Assembly (NCBI RefSeq): GCF_003263785.1
Contig: NZ_JYJK01000139.1
Coordinates: forward strand, 1-64,000
Source of the DNA: Vibrio variabilis
Lineage (GTDB): Bacteria > Pseudomonadota > Gammaproteobacteria > Enterobacterales > Vibrionaceae
Length of the DNA stretch: 64,000 nucleotides
Reading direction: 5' to 3'
Below the pieces are notes generated by a model. That model was not told where the DNA came from and searched no databases. It saw nothing but the letters and a program-made list of their open reading frames with translations. The position numbers were made by a program, and so were the translations under genes. Shown piece after piece: positions 1 through 9,546 of this stretch; position 1 is the stretch's first letter; each line of letters begins with the position of its first letter.

Positions 1-111
1 TAATTTGATACCGAGGTATCTAATTTGATTATCATCAACGAGTGCCCACACAGATTGATAGGTTTATATTGTTAAAGAGCTTGTTTCGAGCTTCGCTCAA
101 AACGGACGGCC
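1..111 (-). other. rRNA operon leader (upstream of 16S rRNA, truncated by window edge)
   Basis: Read on the minus strand, this stretch has the hallmarks of a gammaproteobacterial rRNA leader. A boxA-like antitermination sequence GCTCTTTAACAAT is at 80-68, followed by CAATCTGTGTGGGCACTC at 57-40, a block conserved in enterobacterial and vibrio rrn leaders. A perfect dyad GATACC-GA-GGTATC lies at 7-20, and TAATTTGAT is repeated at 1-9 and 21-29. The 16S gene itself should begin just left of position 1 and is not present. The identification rests on recalled conserved leader blocks, not on rRNA sequence. Confidence 0.85.
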
Positions 112-139
112 ATTTTAGCGAGATAAGTTTTCGTGTCAA
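112..139 (-). promoter_or_regulatory. rrn promoter P2-like
   Basis: On the minus strand a consensus -35 TTGACA (139-134) is followed after 16 bases by TAAAAT (117-112). It lies between P1 and the boxA leader, as P2 does in other rrn operons. Its role is inferred from position and match to sigma-70 elements. Confidence 0.75.
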
Positions 140-235
140 CCACTTTTTTAACTTATTTTGCTAAGCTTCTTAGAAACTTGTGACCTTCTGACTCGTTGAG
201 GATTTCGTTGTCCTTTCCCGTGTCAGCGAGGGGGC

Positions 236-263
236 ATTATAGAGATCGGATTAAAGTTGGCAA
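236..263 (-). promoter_or_regulatory. rrn promoter P1 with GC-rich discriminator
   Basis: On the minus strand, -35 TTGCCA (263-258) and -10 TATAAT (241-236) are 16 bases apart. The -10 is followed at once by the C-rich discriminator GCCCCCTCGC, the signature that makes rRNA P1 promoters sensitive to ppGpp and initiating NTP levels. Upstream (about 264-305) are A-runs that could act as an UP element. It sits only about 80 bases beyond the hemG stop, and I see no clear terminator in between. Confidence 0.85.
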
Positions 264-344
264 CCCTTTTTTTAAAGTTTTTCGCTTTTTTTTATCGTTC
301 GCTTAAAAACGAGCCAAAACGGCGTAAAAACCAACATTTTCTCT

Positions 345-893
345 CTATAGCTGGGCAAATTTCTCAGCAAACAACCCCACTTTATCCCAATTTGTATACT
401 CAACTTCCTTAGTGGTATCCGTTTCGCCACCTGTCATGGTCATAATTAGCTTAATCATAAAGCGATCAAACGAATTATAACGAGGGTAATAGAGGGCACC
501 GGCAAATACACCAATAAGGGTCGGTTGCCAACGCGACTTTTTAAGAAACGTCTTTATGTAGGCACTGCCTTCTGGCGTATCTTTACCTTGGTCTTCTTTT
601 CTTGCCGTCAGGTTCACGCAGAAAAACGCCGCCTTCATCTCACTCAGTTGCTGTTGGTTTGCTTCAATAAACTGGTACAGCTTCTTATTCAGATGGCCAT
701 AGCGAATAGAGGCACCAATGAGTACTTTGTCATAGTCACTCAGATTGACATCTGGGTTTTCATGCAGGTTAATAGAGGCAGCATCATTGTGACCAAGCTG
801 CTCAGCGATACGTCCGATGATTTTCTTTGTTTGTCCTTCGCGAGAAGAATAGAGATAGAGAACTTTTTCCACGATGTTTTCCTTCGCTGCCAT
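345..893 (-). CDS. hemG: protoporphyrinogen IX dehydrogenase (quinone), HemG type
   Basis: This 182-residue flavodoxin-like protein oxidises protoporphyrinogen IX to protoporphyrin IX in haem synthesis and passes electrons to the membrane quinone pool. The FMN phosphate-binding loop is the N-terminal LYSSREGQTKKI (about residues 13-24), and IGASIRYGHL (about 59-68) fits the flavodoxin fold. The N-terminus is a few residues longer than in E. coli HemG; an internal start is possible, but no other ATG is better placed. It is the last gene of the yigZ-trkH-hemG cluster, 25 bases after trkH, and lies directly upstream of the rRNA operon, an arrangement also known in E. coli. Confidence 0.9.
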   Translation of the reverse strand: MAAKENIVEKVLYLYSSREGQTKKIIGRIAEQLGHNDAASINLHENPDVNLSDYDKVLIGASIRYGHLNKKLYQFIEANQQQLSEMKAAFFCVNLTARKEDQGKDTPEGSAYIKTFLKKSRWQPTLIGVFAGALYYPRYNSFDRFMIKLIMTMTGGETDTTKEVEYTNWDKVGLFAEKFAQL

Positions 894-918
894 CTATTAG
901 TAAATTGGTATTGATGAA

Positions 919-2376
919 TTAGCTTCGCCAGAATGCTGGCGTTAGTAGTATAAGAAGAGTAAACACTTCTAATCGCCCAAATAGCATCGACACAATCAGT
1001 ACCCATTTCGCCTTGTCGTTCACATCACCAAAGTGAAGCGCCACCTCACCAAGACCTGGACCAAGGTTATTTAGTGTCGCCGCTACGGCAGAGAAAGCAC
1101 TGAGCTCATCCATACCCGTTGCGATAAGTGCCAACATACACACCACAAACACCAATGCATACGCGGAGAAGAAACCCCAAACTGCATCGACTACGCGCTG
1201 TGATAGAGCGGTTCCGCCGACTTTGATGGTATAGACCGCTCTTGGGTGAACCAAGCGCTTCATTTCACGGGCGCCTTGCAGTGTCAGTAGAAGGATACGA
1301 ATAACCTTCATACCACCACCCGTTGAACCCGCGCAGCCACCAATAAATGATGAGAACAGCAGAAGTACCGGCAAGAACAGTGGCCACTCAGAGAAACCCG
1401 TTGTCGTAAAACCGGCCGTCGTCGATATTGAGACTGACTGGAACAGAGCCTGATCGAACGCATCGTACATGGAATTGTAGGAGTGATGCTCAAGTAAGAT
1501 AAGGAAGCAGACCAAAAACAGAACCACCTGAATAAAGATGAAGGCTCTAAACTCAGGATCTTTCCAATAATATTTAGGATGCACGCCGCCAGAGGCAAAA
1601 GCCGCGAAGTGCAAAGAATAGTTACACGCAGAGATCAGCAGGAATACAACGGTAATCATGTTGATAGCCGGGCTGTTGAAATAACCCATACTCGCATCGT
1701 GTGTCGAGAAGCCGCCAATCGCAATCGTCGAGAAACTATGGGCGATGGCATCAAATGGTGTCATACCTGCCACCCAAAATGCCGCCGCACAGGCAATAGT
1801 TAAACTGAGATAGATGTACCAAAGCGCTTTTGCAGTCTCTGCAATACGTGGCGTCATCTTACTGTCTTTAACTGGCCCTGGGATCTCTGCTCGATAAAGC
1901 TGCATCCCACCGATGCCAAGTACCGGCAAGATGGCCACAGCAAGTACGATGATACCCATACCACCAAACCACTGAAGTAGCTGACGATAAAACAAAATCG
2001 CTTTGGGAAGCTCATCCAAGCCGACGATCACTGTCGCCCCTGTCGTGGTTAGTGCCGAGAAGGACTCAAAGAAGGCATCGGTGACAGAAACATTAGGATA
2101 ATCAGAAATCAAAAATGGCAGTGCACCCGCACTACCGATTACGGTCCAAAACAGTACGACAATAAGGAAGCCATCTCTGGCTTTGAGCTCGTGTTTATGA
2201 CGACGGTTTGGAAACCAGAAAAACCCGCCGCAAACAAGTAGGACGAAAAAGGTGGTAACAAAAGGCACACCCGCACCATCTCGATAAATCAGTGCGACTA
2301 AAGCGGGTGCGAGCATTGAAACGCTAAACAGAGCGAGTAGCAGTCCGACAATGCGAATTATGGATCGAAATTGCAT
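919..2376 (-). CDS. trkH: Trk potassium uptake protein TrkH
   Basis: This is the inner-membrane K+-translocating subunit of the Trk system, which works with cytoplasmic TrkA. The 485 residues contain the repeated pore-loop motifs of the SKT superfamily: TTTGATV (about 110), STIAIGGFST (about 217-226), SISTTAGFTTTGFSEW (about 317-332) and a final loop near NNLGPGLG. Length and sequence are full for TrkH and the frame is intact. It is 31 bases downstream of yigZ and 25 upstream of hemG, which suggests one transcript. trkA is not in this window. Confidence 0.95.
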   Translation of the reverse strand: MQFRSIIRIVGLLLALFSVSMLAPALVALIYRDGAGVPFVTTFFVLLVCGGFFWFPNRRHKHELKARDGFLIVVLFWTVIGSAGALPFLISDYPNVSVTDAFFESFSALTTTGATVIVGLDELPKAILFYRQLLQWFGGMGIIVLAVAILPVLGIGGMQLYRAEIPGPVKDSKMTPRIAETAKALWYIYLSLTIACAAAFWVAGMTPFDAIAHSFSTIAIGGFSTHDASMGYFNSPAINMITVVFLLISACNYSLHFAAFASGGVHPKYYWKDPEFRAFIFIQVVLFLVCFLILLEHHSYNSMYDAFDQALFQSVSISTTAGFTTTGFSEWPLFLPVLLLFSSFIGGCAGSTGGGMKVIRILLLTLQGAREMKRLVHPRAVYTIKVGGTALSQRVVDAVWGFFSAYALVFVVCMLALIATGMDELSAFSAVAATLNNLGPGLGEVALHFGDVNDKAKWVLIVSMLFGRLEVFTLLILLTPAFWRS

Positions 2377-2407
2377 ATGAGTTGATGAAGCGGTGCTTCG
2401 TTACGTC

Positions 2408-3030
2408 CTAGTTGTTTTCTACTGGGGAGACCATTGCCTTGGCTCCGCTTTTATTAATGATACTCTGCGTCAGTGCATCAACATGGTTCACTTCTAACTC
2501 AACAATAAGAATGACCTTGTCGGTGTAGTGCGACTCGACCTCAACCGCTTCGAAACGACTCAGCTCGGCTTGAGCTATAGACACGAATGCATAGTCTAAC
2601 TCTAGACGTAATTGTGTGGTGATTTTTTTTCGATTGTTTGAATCAGCTTAAGTGCTTGTTGTACGCCACCACCGTAAGCCTTCACCAAACCACCCGTGCC
2701 AAGTTTGATGCCACCAGAATAACGCGTGACCACAGCGGTAAGCTCTCCAATACCAGAACCACTGAGCTGCGCCAAAATTGGCTTACCTGCGGTACCAGAC
2801 GGCTCACCGTCGTCACTAAAGCCCCACATCATCGAATTTTCAGGACGTCCCGCCACAAAGCCCCAACAATTATGTCGGGCACTACTGTGCTGTTTCTTCA
2901 CTTGATCAACAAATGCTTTCGCCAACTCAATACTCGGCGTATGAGCGATTTGCGTGATGAACACGCTCTTTTTGATCTCTTCTTCAAAAAGAACGGGGTG
3001 CTCAGGTATCAAGTATGCAGTTGAGTTCAT
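2408..3030 (-). CDS. yigZ: YigZ/IMPACT family protein (frame broken once)
   Basis: The IMPACT (UPF0029) N-terminal domain is clear: SSARHNCWGFVAG, FSDDGEPSGTAGKPIL and YSGGIKLGTGGLVKAYGGGV. The reading frame breaks at the T-run 2623-2630 (eight A on the coding strand, nine needed). After it, the normal C-terminal domain continues in the next frame (LRLELDYAFVSIAQAELSRF and onward) to a TAG at 2410-2408. Joined, the product is about 207 residues, the usual YigZ size. The biochemical role of bacterial YigZ is unsettled; a link to translation is inferred from eukaryotic IMPACT. The break is probably a homopolymer error. Confidence 0.85.
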
Positions 3031-3116
3031 TGGCTTTTACGAGGTTTGTCGCCTAAAAGGGGTATTCTAGCACGAGCATTAGCAATTGACTCCAAGATTG
3101 GACACTGGTCATAATG

Positions 3117-3132
3117 TTAAACAGTTGTTTAA
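3117..3132. promoter_or_regulatory. palindrome upstream of fadB, PsrA-like operator candidate
   Basis: A perfect dyad TTAAACA-GT-TGTTTAA lies 118 bases before the fadB start. It fits the AAAC-N4-GTTT core reported for PsrA, a fatty-acid-responsive TetR regulator of beta-oxidation genes in some gammaproteobacteria. Assignment to PsrA is inference; only the palindrome is seen directly. Confidence 0.4.
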
Positions 3133-3174
3133 AAAATGTATTGAAATTAAATTCGATGCGGTACACACTTAAAT

Positions 3175-3191
3175 AACTGGTCTAACCAGAA
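3175..3191. promoter_or_regulatory. FadR operator upstream of fadBA
   Basis: AACTGGTCTAACCAGAA has the FadR half-site arrangement TGGTC-N-(G/A)ACCA, and resembles the E. coli fadBA operator. It lies about 60 bases upstream of the fadB start, where bound FadR would repress the operon until long-chain acyl-CoA releases it. The match is by eye to the recalled consensus. Confidence 0.75.
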
Positions 3192-3249
3192 GTAAAACTA
3201 TAACAACCGCTTTCACACAATCACGGATTGTCTGTCACGGAGAATGACA

Positions 3250-5417
3250 ATGATTTACCAATCTGAAACTCTACAGGTAAAGGAAGTACGCAGCGGCATC
3301 GCCGAGCTGTGCTTTAGCTCTCCCCAGTCGGTCAATAAACTTGATCTGGCTACTCTCGAATCTTTAGACAAAGCCCTCGATGCGCTTGCTGCATGGAGCG
3401 ATCTTAAGGGACTTATCCTAACGACGGATAAAAGTGCCTTTATTGTGGGCGCTGACATCACTGAATTCCTTGGTTTGTTTGCCAAGCCAAAGGCCGAACT
3501 CAAAGAATGGCTAGGATTCGCTAATAACATTTTCAATAAGCTGGAAGATTTGCCAGTACCCACGCTATCTGCACTAAAAGGCCACACGCTAGGCGGTGGT
3601 TGTGAGTGCGTATTGGCGACTGACTTTAGAATTGGTGACAAGACCACCAGCATCGGTCTACCAGAAACAAAACTGGGTATCATGCCGGGTTTTGGCGGTA
3701 CCGTTCGTTTGCCAAGATTGATTGGCGCTGACAGTGCCATGGAGATCATCACACAAGGCAAAGCATGCCGAGCAGATGAGGCGCTAAAAGTCGGCCTACT
3801 TGATGCTATCGTCGAAACTAATGCGTTGTATGACTCTGCATTGAACACTATTGAGCTAGCCATCAATGAAAAGATTGATTGGAAAGCGCGTCGCCAAGCA
3901 AAAGTGTCACCGCTAACGCTCAGCAAGCTTGAATCTATGATGAGCTTCACCATGGCGAAAGGTCTGGTGGCACAAAAAGCTGGACCTCACTACCCAGCGC
4001 CAATGGCCGCAGTTAAAACGATTGAAGAGGCTGCTCGCTATGGTCGTGATGAAGCGCTTGATGTAGAAGCGAACTACTTCGTCAACCTTGCAGGCTCTGA
4101 CGTAGCCAACGCATTGGTTGGTATTTTCCTCAATGACCAATACATCAAAGGTCTTGCTAAGAAAGCCGCTAAGTCTGGTAAAGACACTGAGCGCGCAGCA
4201 GTACTAGGTGCAGGTATTATGGGTGGCGGTATCGCTTATCAGTCTGCGCTTAAAGGTGTACCTGTCATCATGAAAGATATTGCTCAAGCCTCACTTGAGC
4301 TAGGTATGACCGAAGCCTCTAAACTGCTCAACAAACGTTTACAACGTGGACGTATCGACGGATTTAAGATGGCTGGCGTGCTGGCTTCTATTACCCCGAG
4401 CCTGCATTACGCCGGTATTGAGCAAAGCGATGTGATTGTGGAAGCGGTGGTAGAGAATCCAAAAATCAAAGCCGCAGTGCTGAGTGAAGTCGAAGAGATG
4501 GTGGGCGAAAACACCGTCATCGCCTCGAATACCTCAACCATTCCTATCAATGTTCTTGCGAAGTCACTTAAGCGCCCAGAAAACTTCTGTGGTATGCACT
4601 TCTTTAACCCAGTACACCGCATGCCATTGGTCGAAATCATTCGCGGTGAGCACACCTCGGAAGAAACTATCAACCGCGTTGTTGCTTACGCAGCAAAGAT
4701 GGGTAAATCCCCTATCGTTGTCAACGACTGCCCAGGGTTCTTTGTTAACCGTGTTCTATTCCCATACTTTGGCGGCTTTAGTCAGCTTCTGGCGGATGGC
4801 GCGGACTTCATTCAGATCGATAAAATCATGGAGCGTAAGTTTGGCTGGCCAATGGGTCCTGCGTACCTACTTGATGTGGTAGTATCGATACCGCGCACCA
4901 TGCACAAGCGGTGATGGCGGAAGGCTTCCCTGAGCGCATGGCAAAAGATCAGCGTGATTCTATTGATGTGCTGTTTGAAAACACCCGTTATGGTCAAAAG
5001 AATGGCTCGGGGTTTTATGCGTACACTACAGACAAGCGCGGTCGTCCTAAGAAAGCACCAAGTGAAGACATCAATTCACTGCTTGAGTCCGTCAGCAAGC
5101 CAGCACAATCATTCGATGATGACACCATTATTCAACGCATGATGATTCCAATGATCAACGAAGTCGTACTGTGTTTGGAAGAAGGCATCATTGCAACACC
5201 ACAAGAAGCAGATATGGCGCTGGTTTATGGTCTCGGCTTCCCTCCATTTAGAGGTGGTGTGTTCCGCTATCTAGACAGTATCGGTATCGATAACTACGTT
5301 GTGATGGCGAAGCAATATGAGTCGCTAGGTGCAATGTACAAGGTGCCTCAGTCGCTGGTCGATATGGCAAGCTCTGGCAAACGCTTCTATGACGTGCAGC
5401 AAGCTAGCTCACTGTAA
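3250..5417 (+). CDS. fadB: fatty acid oxidation complex alpha subunit FadB (frame broken once)
   Basis: This multifunctional beta-oxidation enzyme has enoyl-CoA hydratase/isomerase and 3-hydroxyacyl-CoA dehydrogenase activities and pairs with FadA. The crotonase domain shows GADITEF and GCECVLATDFRIG with the KLGIMPGFGGTVRLPR segment. The dehydrogenase domain begins with the NAD-binding AVLGAGIMGGGIAYQSA and contains GMHFFNPVHRMPLVEII. The frame breaks near 4882, where GTAGTATC should read GTAGGTATC (one G missing); the sequence then resumes with GIDTAHHAQAVMAEGFPERM. I chose the ATG at 3250, not 3244, because the Shine-Dalgarno ACGGAG (3237-3242) is then correctly spaced. fadA follows after 26 bases. 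Confidence 0.93.
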
Positions 5418-5443
5418 CCACCGATTGGATGAGGAATATCAAA

Positions 5444-6607
5444 ATGAAAAATGTTGTCGTTGTTGATTGTCTTCGTACACCTATGGGTCGTTCCAAGGGT
5501 GGTGCATTTAGACATCAGCGTGCTGAAGACTTATCGGCACATCTAATGAAAGGTATCTTGGCTCGCAACCCACAAGTGAAGCCAGAAGAGATTGAAGATA
5601 TCTACTGGGGCTGTGTACAGCAAACCCTAGAGCAAGGTTTTAACGTTGCTCGTAATGCCGCGCTGCTGGCAGGCCTACCGATTGAGATTGGTGCCGTCAC
5701 AGTAAACCGTCTGTGTGGCTCATCTATGCAAGCATTGCATGACGCTGCACGTTCAATCATGGTTGGCGATGCGGAGATCTGCCTAATTGGTGGCGTTGAA
5801 CACATGGGACACGTTCCTATGACGCACGGTGTAGACTTCCACCCTCAGCTTTCTAAAAACGTCGCGAAAGCAGCGGGCATGATGGGTCTCACCGCCGAAA
5901 TGCTGGGTAAATTGCATGGCATCAGCCGTGAGCAACAAGATGAGTTTGCAGCGCGAAGCCACCAGCGAGCGCAAGCAGCAACGCTTGAAGGTCGCTTCAA
6001 GAACGAGATCTTGCCGACCGAAGGTCATGCTGAAGATGGTTCACTGTTTACCCTCGATTACGATGAAGTGATTCGTCCAGAAACCAATGTTGAAGGGCTA
6101 TCTAAGCTTCGTCCCGTCTTTGATCCTGCAAATGGCACGGTAACCGCAGGTACATCATCGGCACTGTCTGATGGTGCGTCTGCCATGCTTATCATGAGCG
6201 AGGAGAAAGCTAACGAGCTTGGTCTAACCATTCGCGCGAAGATCCGCTCTATGGCCATTGCTGGCTGCGATCCGTCGATTATGGGTTACGGCCCGGTACC
6301 AGCCACGCAAAAAGCACTGAAGCGTGCAGGTCTAACGATGGACGACATCGATATTGTTGAGCTAAACGAAGCCTTTGCGGCTCAATCTCTGCCATGTGCT
6401 AAAGATCTTGGTCTACTGGATGTGGTCGATGAAAAGGTTAACCTAAATGGCGGCGCCATCGCATTGGGTCACCCATTGGGTTGCTCGGGCTCTCGTATCT
6501 CAACCACGCTTATCAATATCATGGAAAACAAAGACGCTAAGATCGGTCTTGCCACTATGTGTATTGGTTTAGGTCAAGGTATCGCAACCATCTTTGAAAG
6601 ACCGTAG
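5444..6607 (+). CDS. fadA: 3-ketoacyl-CoA thiolase FadA
   Basis: FadA catalyses thiolytic cleavage of 3-ketoacyl-CoA to acetyl-CoA and a shortened acyl-CoA, the last step of each beta-oxidation cycle. The nucleophilic cysteine is Cys91 in NRLCGSSMQALHDA. The second half of the active site is present as NEAFAAQ, GGAIALGHPLGCSG and MCIGLGQG. The start at 5444 is preceded by GAGGA (5431-5435) and gives the standard length of 387 residues. It is the second gene of fadBA and is followed by a strong terminator. Confidence 0.96.
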   Translation: MKNVVVVDCLRTPMGRSKGGAFRHQRAEDLSAHLMKGILARNPQVKPEEIEDIYWGCVQQTLEQGFNVARNAALLAGLPIEIGAVTVNRLCGSSMQALHDAARSIMVGDAEICLIGGVEHMGHVPMTHGVDFHPQLSKNVAKAAGMMGLTAEMLGKLHGISREQQDEFAARSHQRAQAATLEGRFKNEILPTEGHAEDGSLFTLDYDEVIRPETNVEGLSKLRPVFDPANGTVTAGTSSALSDGASAMLIMSEEKANELGLTIRAKIRSMAIAGCDPSIMGYGPVPATQKALKRAGLTMDDIDIVELNEAFAAQSLPCAKDLGLLDVVDEKVNLNGGAIALGHPLGCSGSRISTTLINIMENKDAKIGLATMCIGLGQGIATIFERP

Positions 6608-6632
6608 CCCTCTCATTACGGCTCTTCAACGC

Positions 6633-6660
6633 AAACAGCCCCGCTTTCGGGGCTGTTTTT
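6633..6660 (+). terminator. rho-independent terminator of fadBA
   Basis: An 11-bp perfect stem (AAACAGCCCCG / CGGGGCTGTTT, 6633-6643 with 6648-6658) encloses a CTTT loop and runs into a T-tract, 25 bases after the fadA stop. Confidence 0.95.
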
Positions 6661-6767
6661 ATTTATGCACAAAATGCATACGTCTAATGTTGAAGTTTCA
6701 TTGTTTTTTTTCTAATTTCTCACCTACACTTTGTAGCAGATAACACGTCAACTCATTGGAGAACATC

Positions 6768-7747
6768 ATGTTCAAAGCACTGTTACTTAACCAAGAAGAC
6801 AAAAAAACAATCGCTACTATTTCTCAAGTAGACGAGTCACAGCTTCCAGAAGGTAATGTAAAAATAGATGTAAAATATTCATCTTTGAACTACAAAGATG
6901 GGTTGGCGATTACCGGTAAAGGTAAAATCATCCGCAATTTCCCAATGGTACCGGGTATCGATCTTTCTGGCGTAGTGTCGCAATCAGACGACCCTCGTTA
7001 CAAGGAAGGCGACGAAGTGGTTCTCACTGGCTGGGGGTCGGTGAGAATCACTGGGGTGGCATGGCTGAGAAAGCAAGCCTAAACGGTGACTGGCTAGTGC
7101 CAATGCCAGCAGGTCTCGATGCAGAAAAAGTCATGGCTATCGGTACTGCAGGTTTTACTGCGATGCTGTGTGTACAAGCCATTGTTGATGCTGGCGTAAA
7201 ACCAGAAGACGGCGAAGTACTGGTCACAGGCGCAAGTGGCGGTGTGGGTAGTGTGTCCGTTACGCTACTTAACCAACTAGGTTATAAAGTGGCGGCAGTA
7301 ACAGGTCGCGCTTCAGCGAACGGCGAACTACTAAAATCACTCGGTGCATCACGCATTGTTGAGCGTAGCGAACTGGAAGAGCCAGCAAAACCACTAGAGC
7401 GCCAACTATGGGCTGCAGCTGTCGATACTGTGGGCAGTAACATGCTTGCTAAAGTGCTTGCGCAAGTAAACTACAACGGTGTTGTCGCAGCATGTGGCCT
7501 AGCGGGTGGCTTTGATCTACCAACCACAGTGATGCCATTTATCCTGCGTAACGTGCGTCTACAAGGTGTTGACTCTGTAATGTGCCCACGCGAAAAACGC
7601 ATCAAAGCTTGGGAACAGCTAGCAACCCTACTTCCTGAGTCATACTACGCACAGGCAAGCAAAACCGTAGCACTAGAAGATGCAATTCAAGCGGCGGAAG
7701 ACATCACTAACGGTGCCGTAACGGGTCGCGTGACTATCAAAATCTAA
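6768..7747 (+). CDS. acuI: acrylyl-CoA reductase / YhdH-type quinone oxidoreductase (frame broken once)
   Basis: This is a medium-chain dehydrogenase/reductase of the AcuI/YhdH subfamily, NADPH-dependent enzymes that reduce acrylyl-CoA to propionyl-CoA. The N-terminal catalytic fold shows SSLNYKDGLA and GIDLSGVV; the cofactor loop is TGASGGVGSVSVTLL. The frame breaks in the G-run 7033-7037, where a sixth G restores LTGWGVGENHWGGMAEKASL. The ATG at 6768 follows the Shine-Dalgarno TTGGAGA. Total about 326 residues, normal for the family. It is monocistronic with its own terminator. The substrate is inferred from family, not from context. Confidence 0.88.
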
Positions 7748-7770
7748 TTAGCGATAACCTCGCTATAGAA

Positions 7771-7797
7771 AAGGCTCTCATTACGAGAGCCTTTTTC
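7771..7797 (+). terminator. terminator of acuI
   Basis: Stem GGCTCTC / GAGAGCC (7773-7779 with 7785-7791) extended by A/T pairs, with a T-tract after it. It lies 24 bases after the acuI stop and abuts the convergent LysR gene, so it may serve both strands. Confidence 0.9.
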
Positions 7798-7799
7798 AT

Positions 7800-8740
7800 T
7801 CAACCTAAACCCACATCTTCAATACGCTTAGCAATCAATTTTCCACACTCTTCTTTCACCACCGAGCGCAGCCACTTTTGGGATTCCGAGGTATCGCATC
7901 GAGCATGCCAGATCAAAGAATAGTCGAATGGCGTAAAGGCGAAAGGTAGTGGTTTAATCACCAAATCGTAGCGCTCAGCCACTAAGTAAGCGAGATCAGC
8001 CGGAACAGTAATGATAAGCGGCATACTGTCGACGATCGCTAACGCAGCTTCTAGGTGATACGCGCGCAACACCATTTTTCTTGGATTTTGATTAACTAGC
8101 GCAGCATCCAATAACGCTTTGACGCCATCACTGATAGCAATCATTGCATGAGGCGCATTAATGTAATCTTCAAGCGATAACGCTTATCCGCCAAAGGATG
8201 ATGCTTGGAAACCAAACAAGAAACGCCCACAGGTCCAAGCACTTCTTGATGCAAAGGCGTCACGGACCCAGTGGGACGGCAAATTGCCATATCGACTTTG
8301 TCGGTACTGAGCTGTTTAAAAAGGCTTTCATGTTGCAGCGGCGCAAACTCTAAAGAAATATTTGGTGCGAGCTGATAAATCTTAGGCAGCGCGTAGGGCA
8401 AAATGGTTTGCATCGCATAGTCAGTGGTAGCAATAAGGAAACGCTCATTACAATAGTAAGGATTGAACTCGCTAGGGGTTAACAACTGACGAAAGGACTC
8501 TAGTGGCTGGTCGATTTGTTTACATATCTCGAGCGCCTTACTGGTCGGGATAATACGTTGCCCCTGGCGAGTAAATAGCGGATCGCCAAGCAGATCTCGC
8601 AGCCTCCCTAGCACTCGACTGGTCGCAGATTGGCTTAGGTTGAGCCGCACAGCCGCCTGACTGACACTGCCCTCTTCAACCAATACCTTCAGTGCCACCA
8701 ACAAGTTAAGATCGCGGCGATAGATTTCTTCGAGTTCCAT
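7800..8740 (-). CDS. LysR-family transcriptional regulator (frame broken once)
   Basis: The N-terminal winged helix-turn-helix (about residues 8-66: LNLLVALKVLVEEGSVSQAA, LNLSQSATSRVLGRLRDLLG, DPLFTRQGQRIIPT) is typical of LysR proteins, and the rest is a periplasmic-binding-like effector domain. The layout (RRDLNLLVAL, TTDYAMQTILPYALPKI) resembles the LeuO/NodD-like branch. The frame breaks at 8179-8180: TT on the coding strand should be TTT, which restores KRLSLEDYINAPHAMIAIS. Joined length is about 313 residues. It is convergent with acuI and has no divergent partner nearby, so its target cannot be inferred. Confidence 0.85.
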
Positions 8741-8798
8741 AAGCTCTTCCTATGTAATGCTTTATTTAGTCTACACTGGGTTGGCTTTTCTTCAGATA

Positions 8799-8823
8799 AA
8801 AAAAATCCCGCCTTTCAGCGGGG
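8799..8823 (-). terminator. terminator after the small membrane protein gene at 8900-9085
   Basis: On the minus strand CCCGC-TGAAAG-GCGGG is followed by a run of eight T. It separates the small minus-strand gene from the downstream LysR gene. Confidence 0.85.
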
Positions 8824-8899
8824 AAGCCCAAGAAAATGGGGATAGTGTCGGAATGTCGTAGTGTGTTGAATCTATTTAATGACAAATGTTTATTAATTG

Positions 8900-9085
8900 T
8901 TAATTTTCTTGCTCCTCAGAAGCCTCTTGCCAGCGTCTCATCTCAAGCCACAATCCCACGATTGCAGCGCTCAAACCAATTAAAGGTGTCCACCCAGCTT
9001 GTGGTGAAGGCTGGAGTACCAAGGCACAAAACGCAATCACGCACAGTACCGAGTATATTGTTAATCTATCTAGTGCGGTCAACAT
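8900..9085 (-). CDS. small two-helix membrane protein of unknown function
   Basis: A 61-residue protein with two hydrophobic segments (about residues 9-24, IYSVLCVIAFCALVLQ, and 31-47, WTPLIGLSAAIVGLWLE) and a charged C-terminal tail (MRRWQEASEEQEN). I do not recognise a family. It is divergent from tusA with a 133-base gap and is followed by a clear terminator, which supports a real transcript. Length, membrane pattern and terminator are the only support for its being a gene. Confidence 0.6.
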   Translation of the reverse strand: MLTALDRLTIYSVLCVIAFCALVLQPSPQAGWTPLIGLSAAIVGLWLEMRRWQEASEEQEN

Positions 9086-9218
9086 AGCTACTTCCTTGTC
9101 TCTTTGTTACCAACTTGTTAATAAAGTTAAAGCAAAAAGATCCATTTGCCAAGGGGTTATTGCATATTTTTTCTTCATAAGTAGAATTTGGGCTGTTTTC
9201 TAGAGAAAAGAGTTCCCC

Positions 9219-9467
9219 ATGACAATCAATACAGACCTTGCCACGCAAACGCTTGAGGCCGAAGGATTGCGCTGCCCAGAGCCAGTGATGATGGTCAGGA
9301 AGACAATTCGTAAAATGGAAGATGGTGATGTGTTGTTGGTGAAGGCCGACGATCCTTCCACCACTCGCGATATTCCCAGTTTCTGTCGTTTTATGGATCA
9401 CCAATTACTTGGTGCGCAAACAGAAACGGTACCCTACCTTTACCTCATCAAAAAAGGCATGGCATAA
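9219..9467 (+). CDS. tusA: sulfur carrier protein TusA
   Basis: TusA accepts persulfide sulfur from the cysteine desulfurase IscS and passes it to TusBCD/E for 2-thiouridine synthesis at the tRNA wobble position. The 82-residue protein has the conserved CPxP signature EGLRCPEPVMMVRK with the active Cys19, and the C-terminal PSFCRFMDHQLL block of the family. It stands alone, divergent from a small membrane-protein gene and convergent with another, with a shared terminator after the stop. Confidence 0.95.
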   Translation: MTINTDLATQTLEAEGLRCPEPVMMVRKTIRKMEDGDVLLVKADDPSTTRDIPSFCRFMDHQLLGAQTETVPYLYLIKKGMA

Positions 9468-9476
9468 CGCATTAAA

Positions 9477-9499
9477 AAAGGCTGCATTGGCAGCCTTTC
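9477..9499. terminator. bidirectional terminator between tusA and the 9547-9810 gene
   Basis: A perfect 9-bp stem AAAGGCTGC / GCAGCCTTT (9477-9485 with 9490-9498) and ATTG loop, flanked by A-run and T-rich sequence, lies between two convergent genes. Confidence 0.85.
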
Positions 9500-9546
9500 T
9501 ACTATTCGTCTCGTTGAAGCTCTTCGTCTTGTTCGAACCATTCAAG

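Noticed and set aside
525..914. Plus-strand frame over hemG, and many similar opposite-strand frames elsewhere
   Set aside because: These overlap conserved genes on the other strand and have no ribosome-binding site or family features; they are shadow frames.
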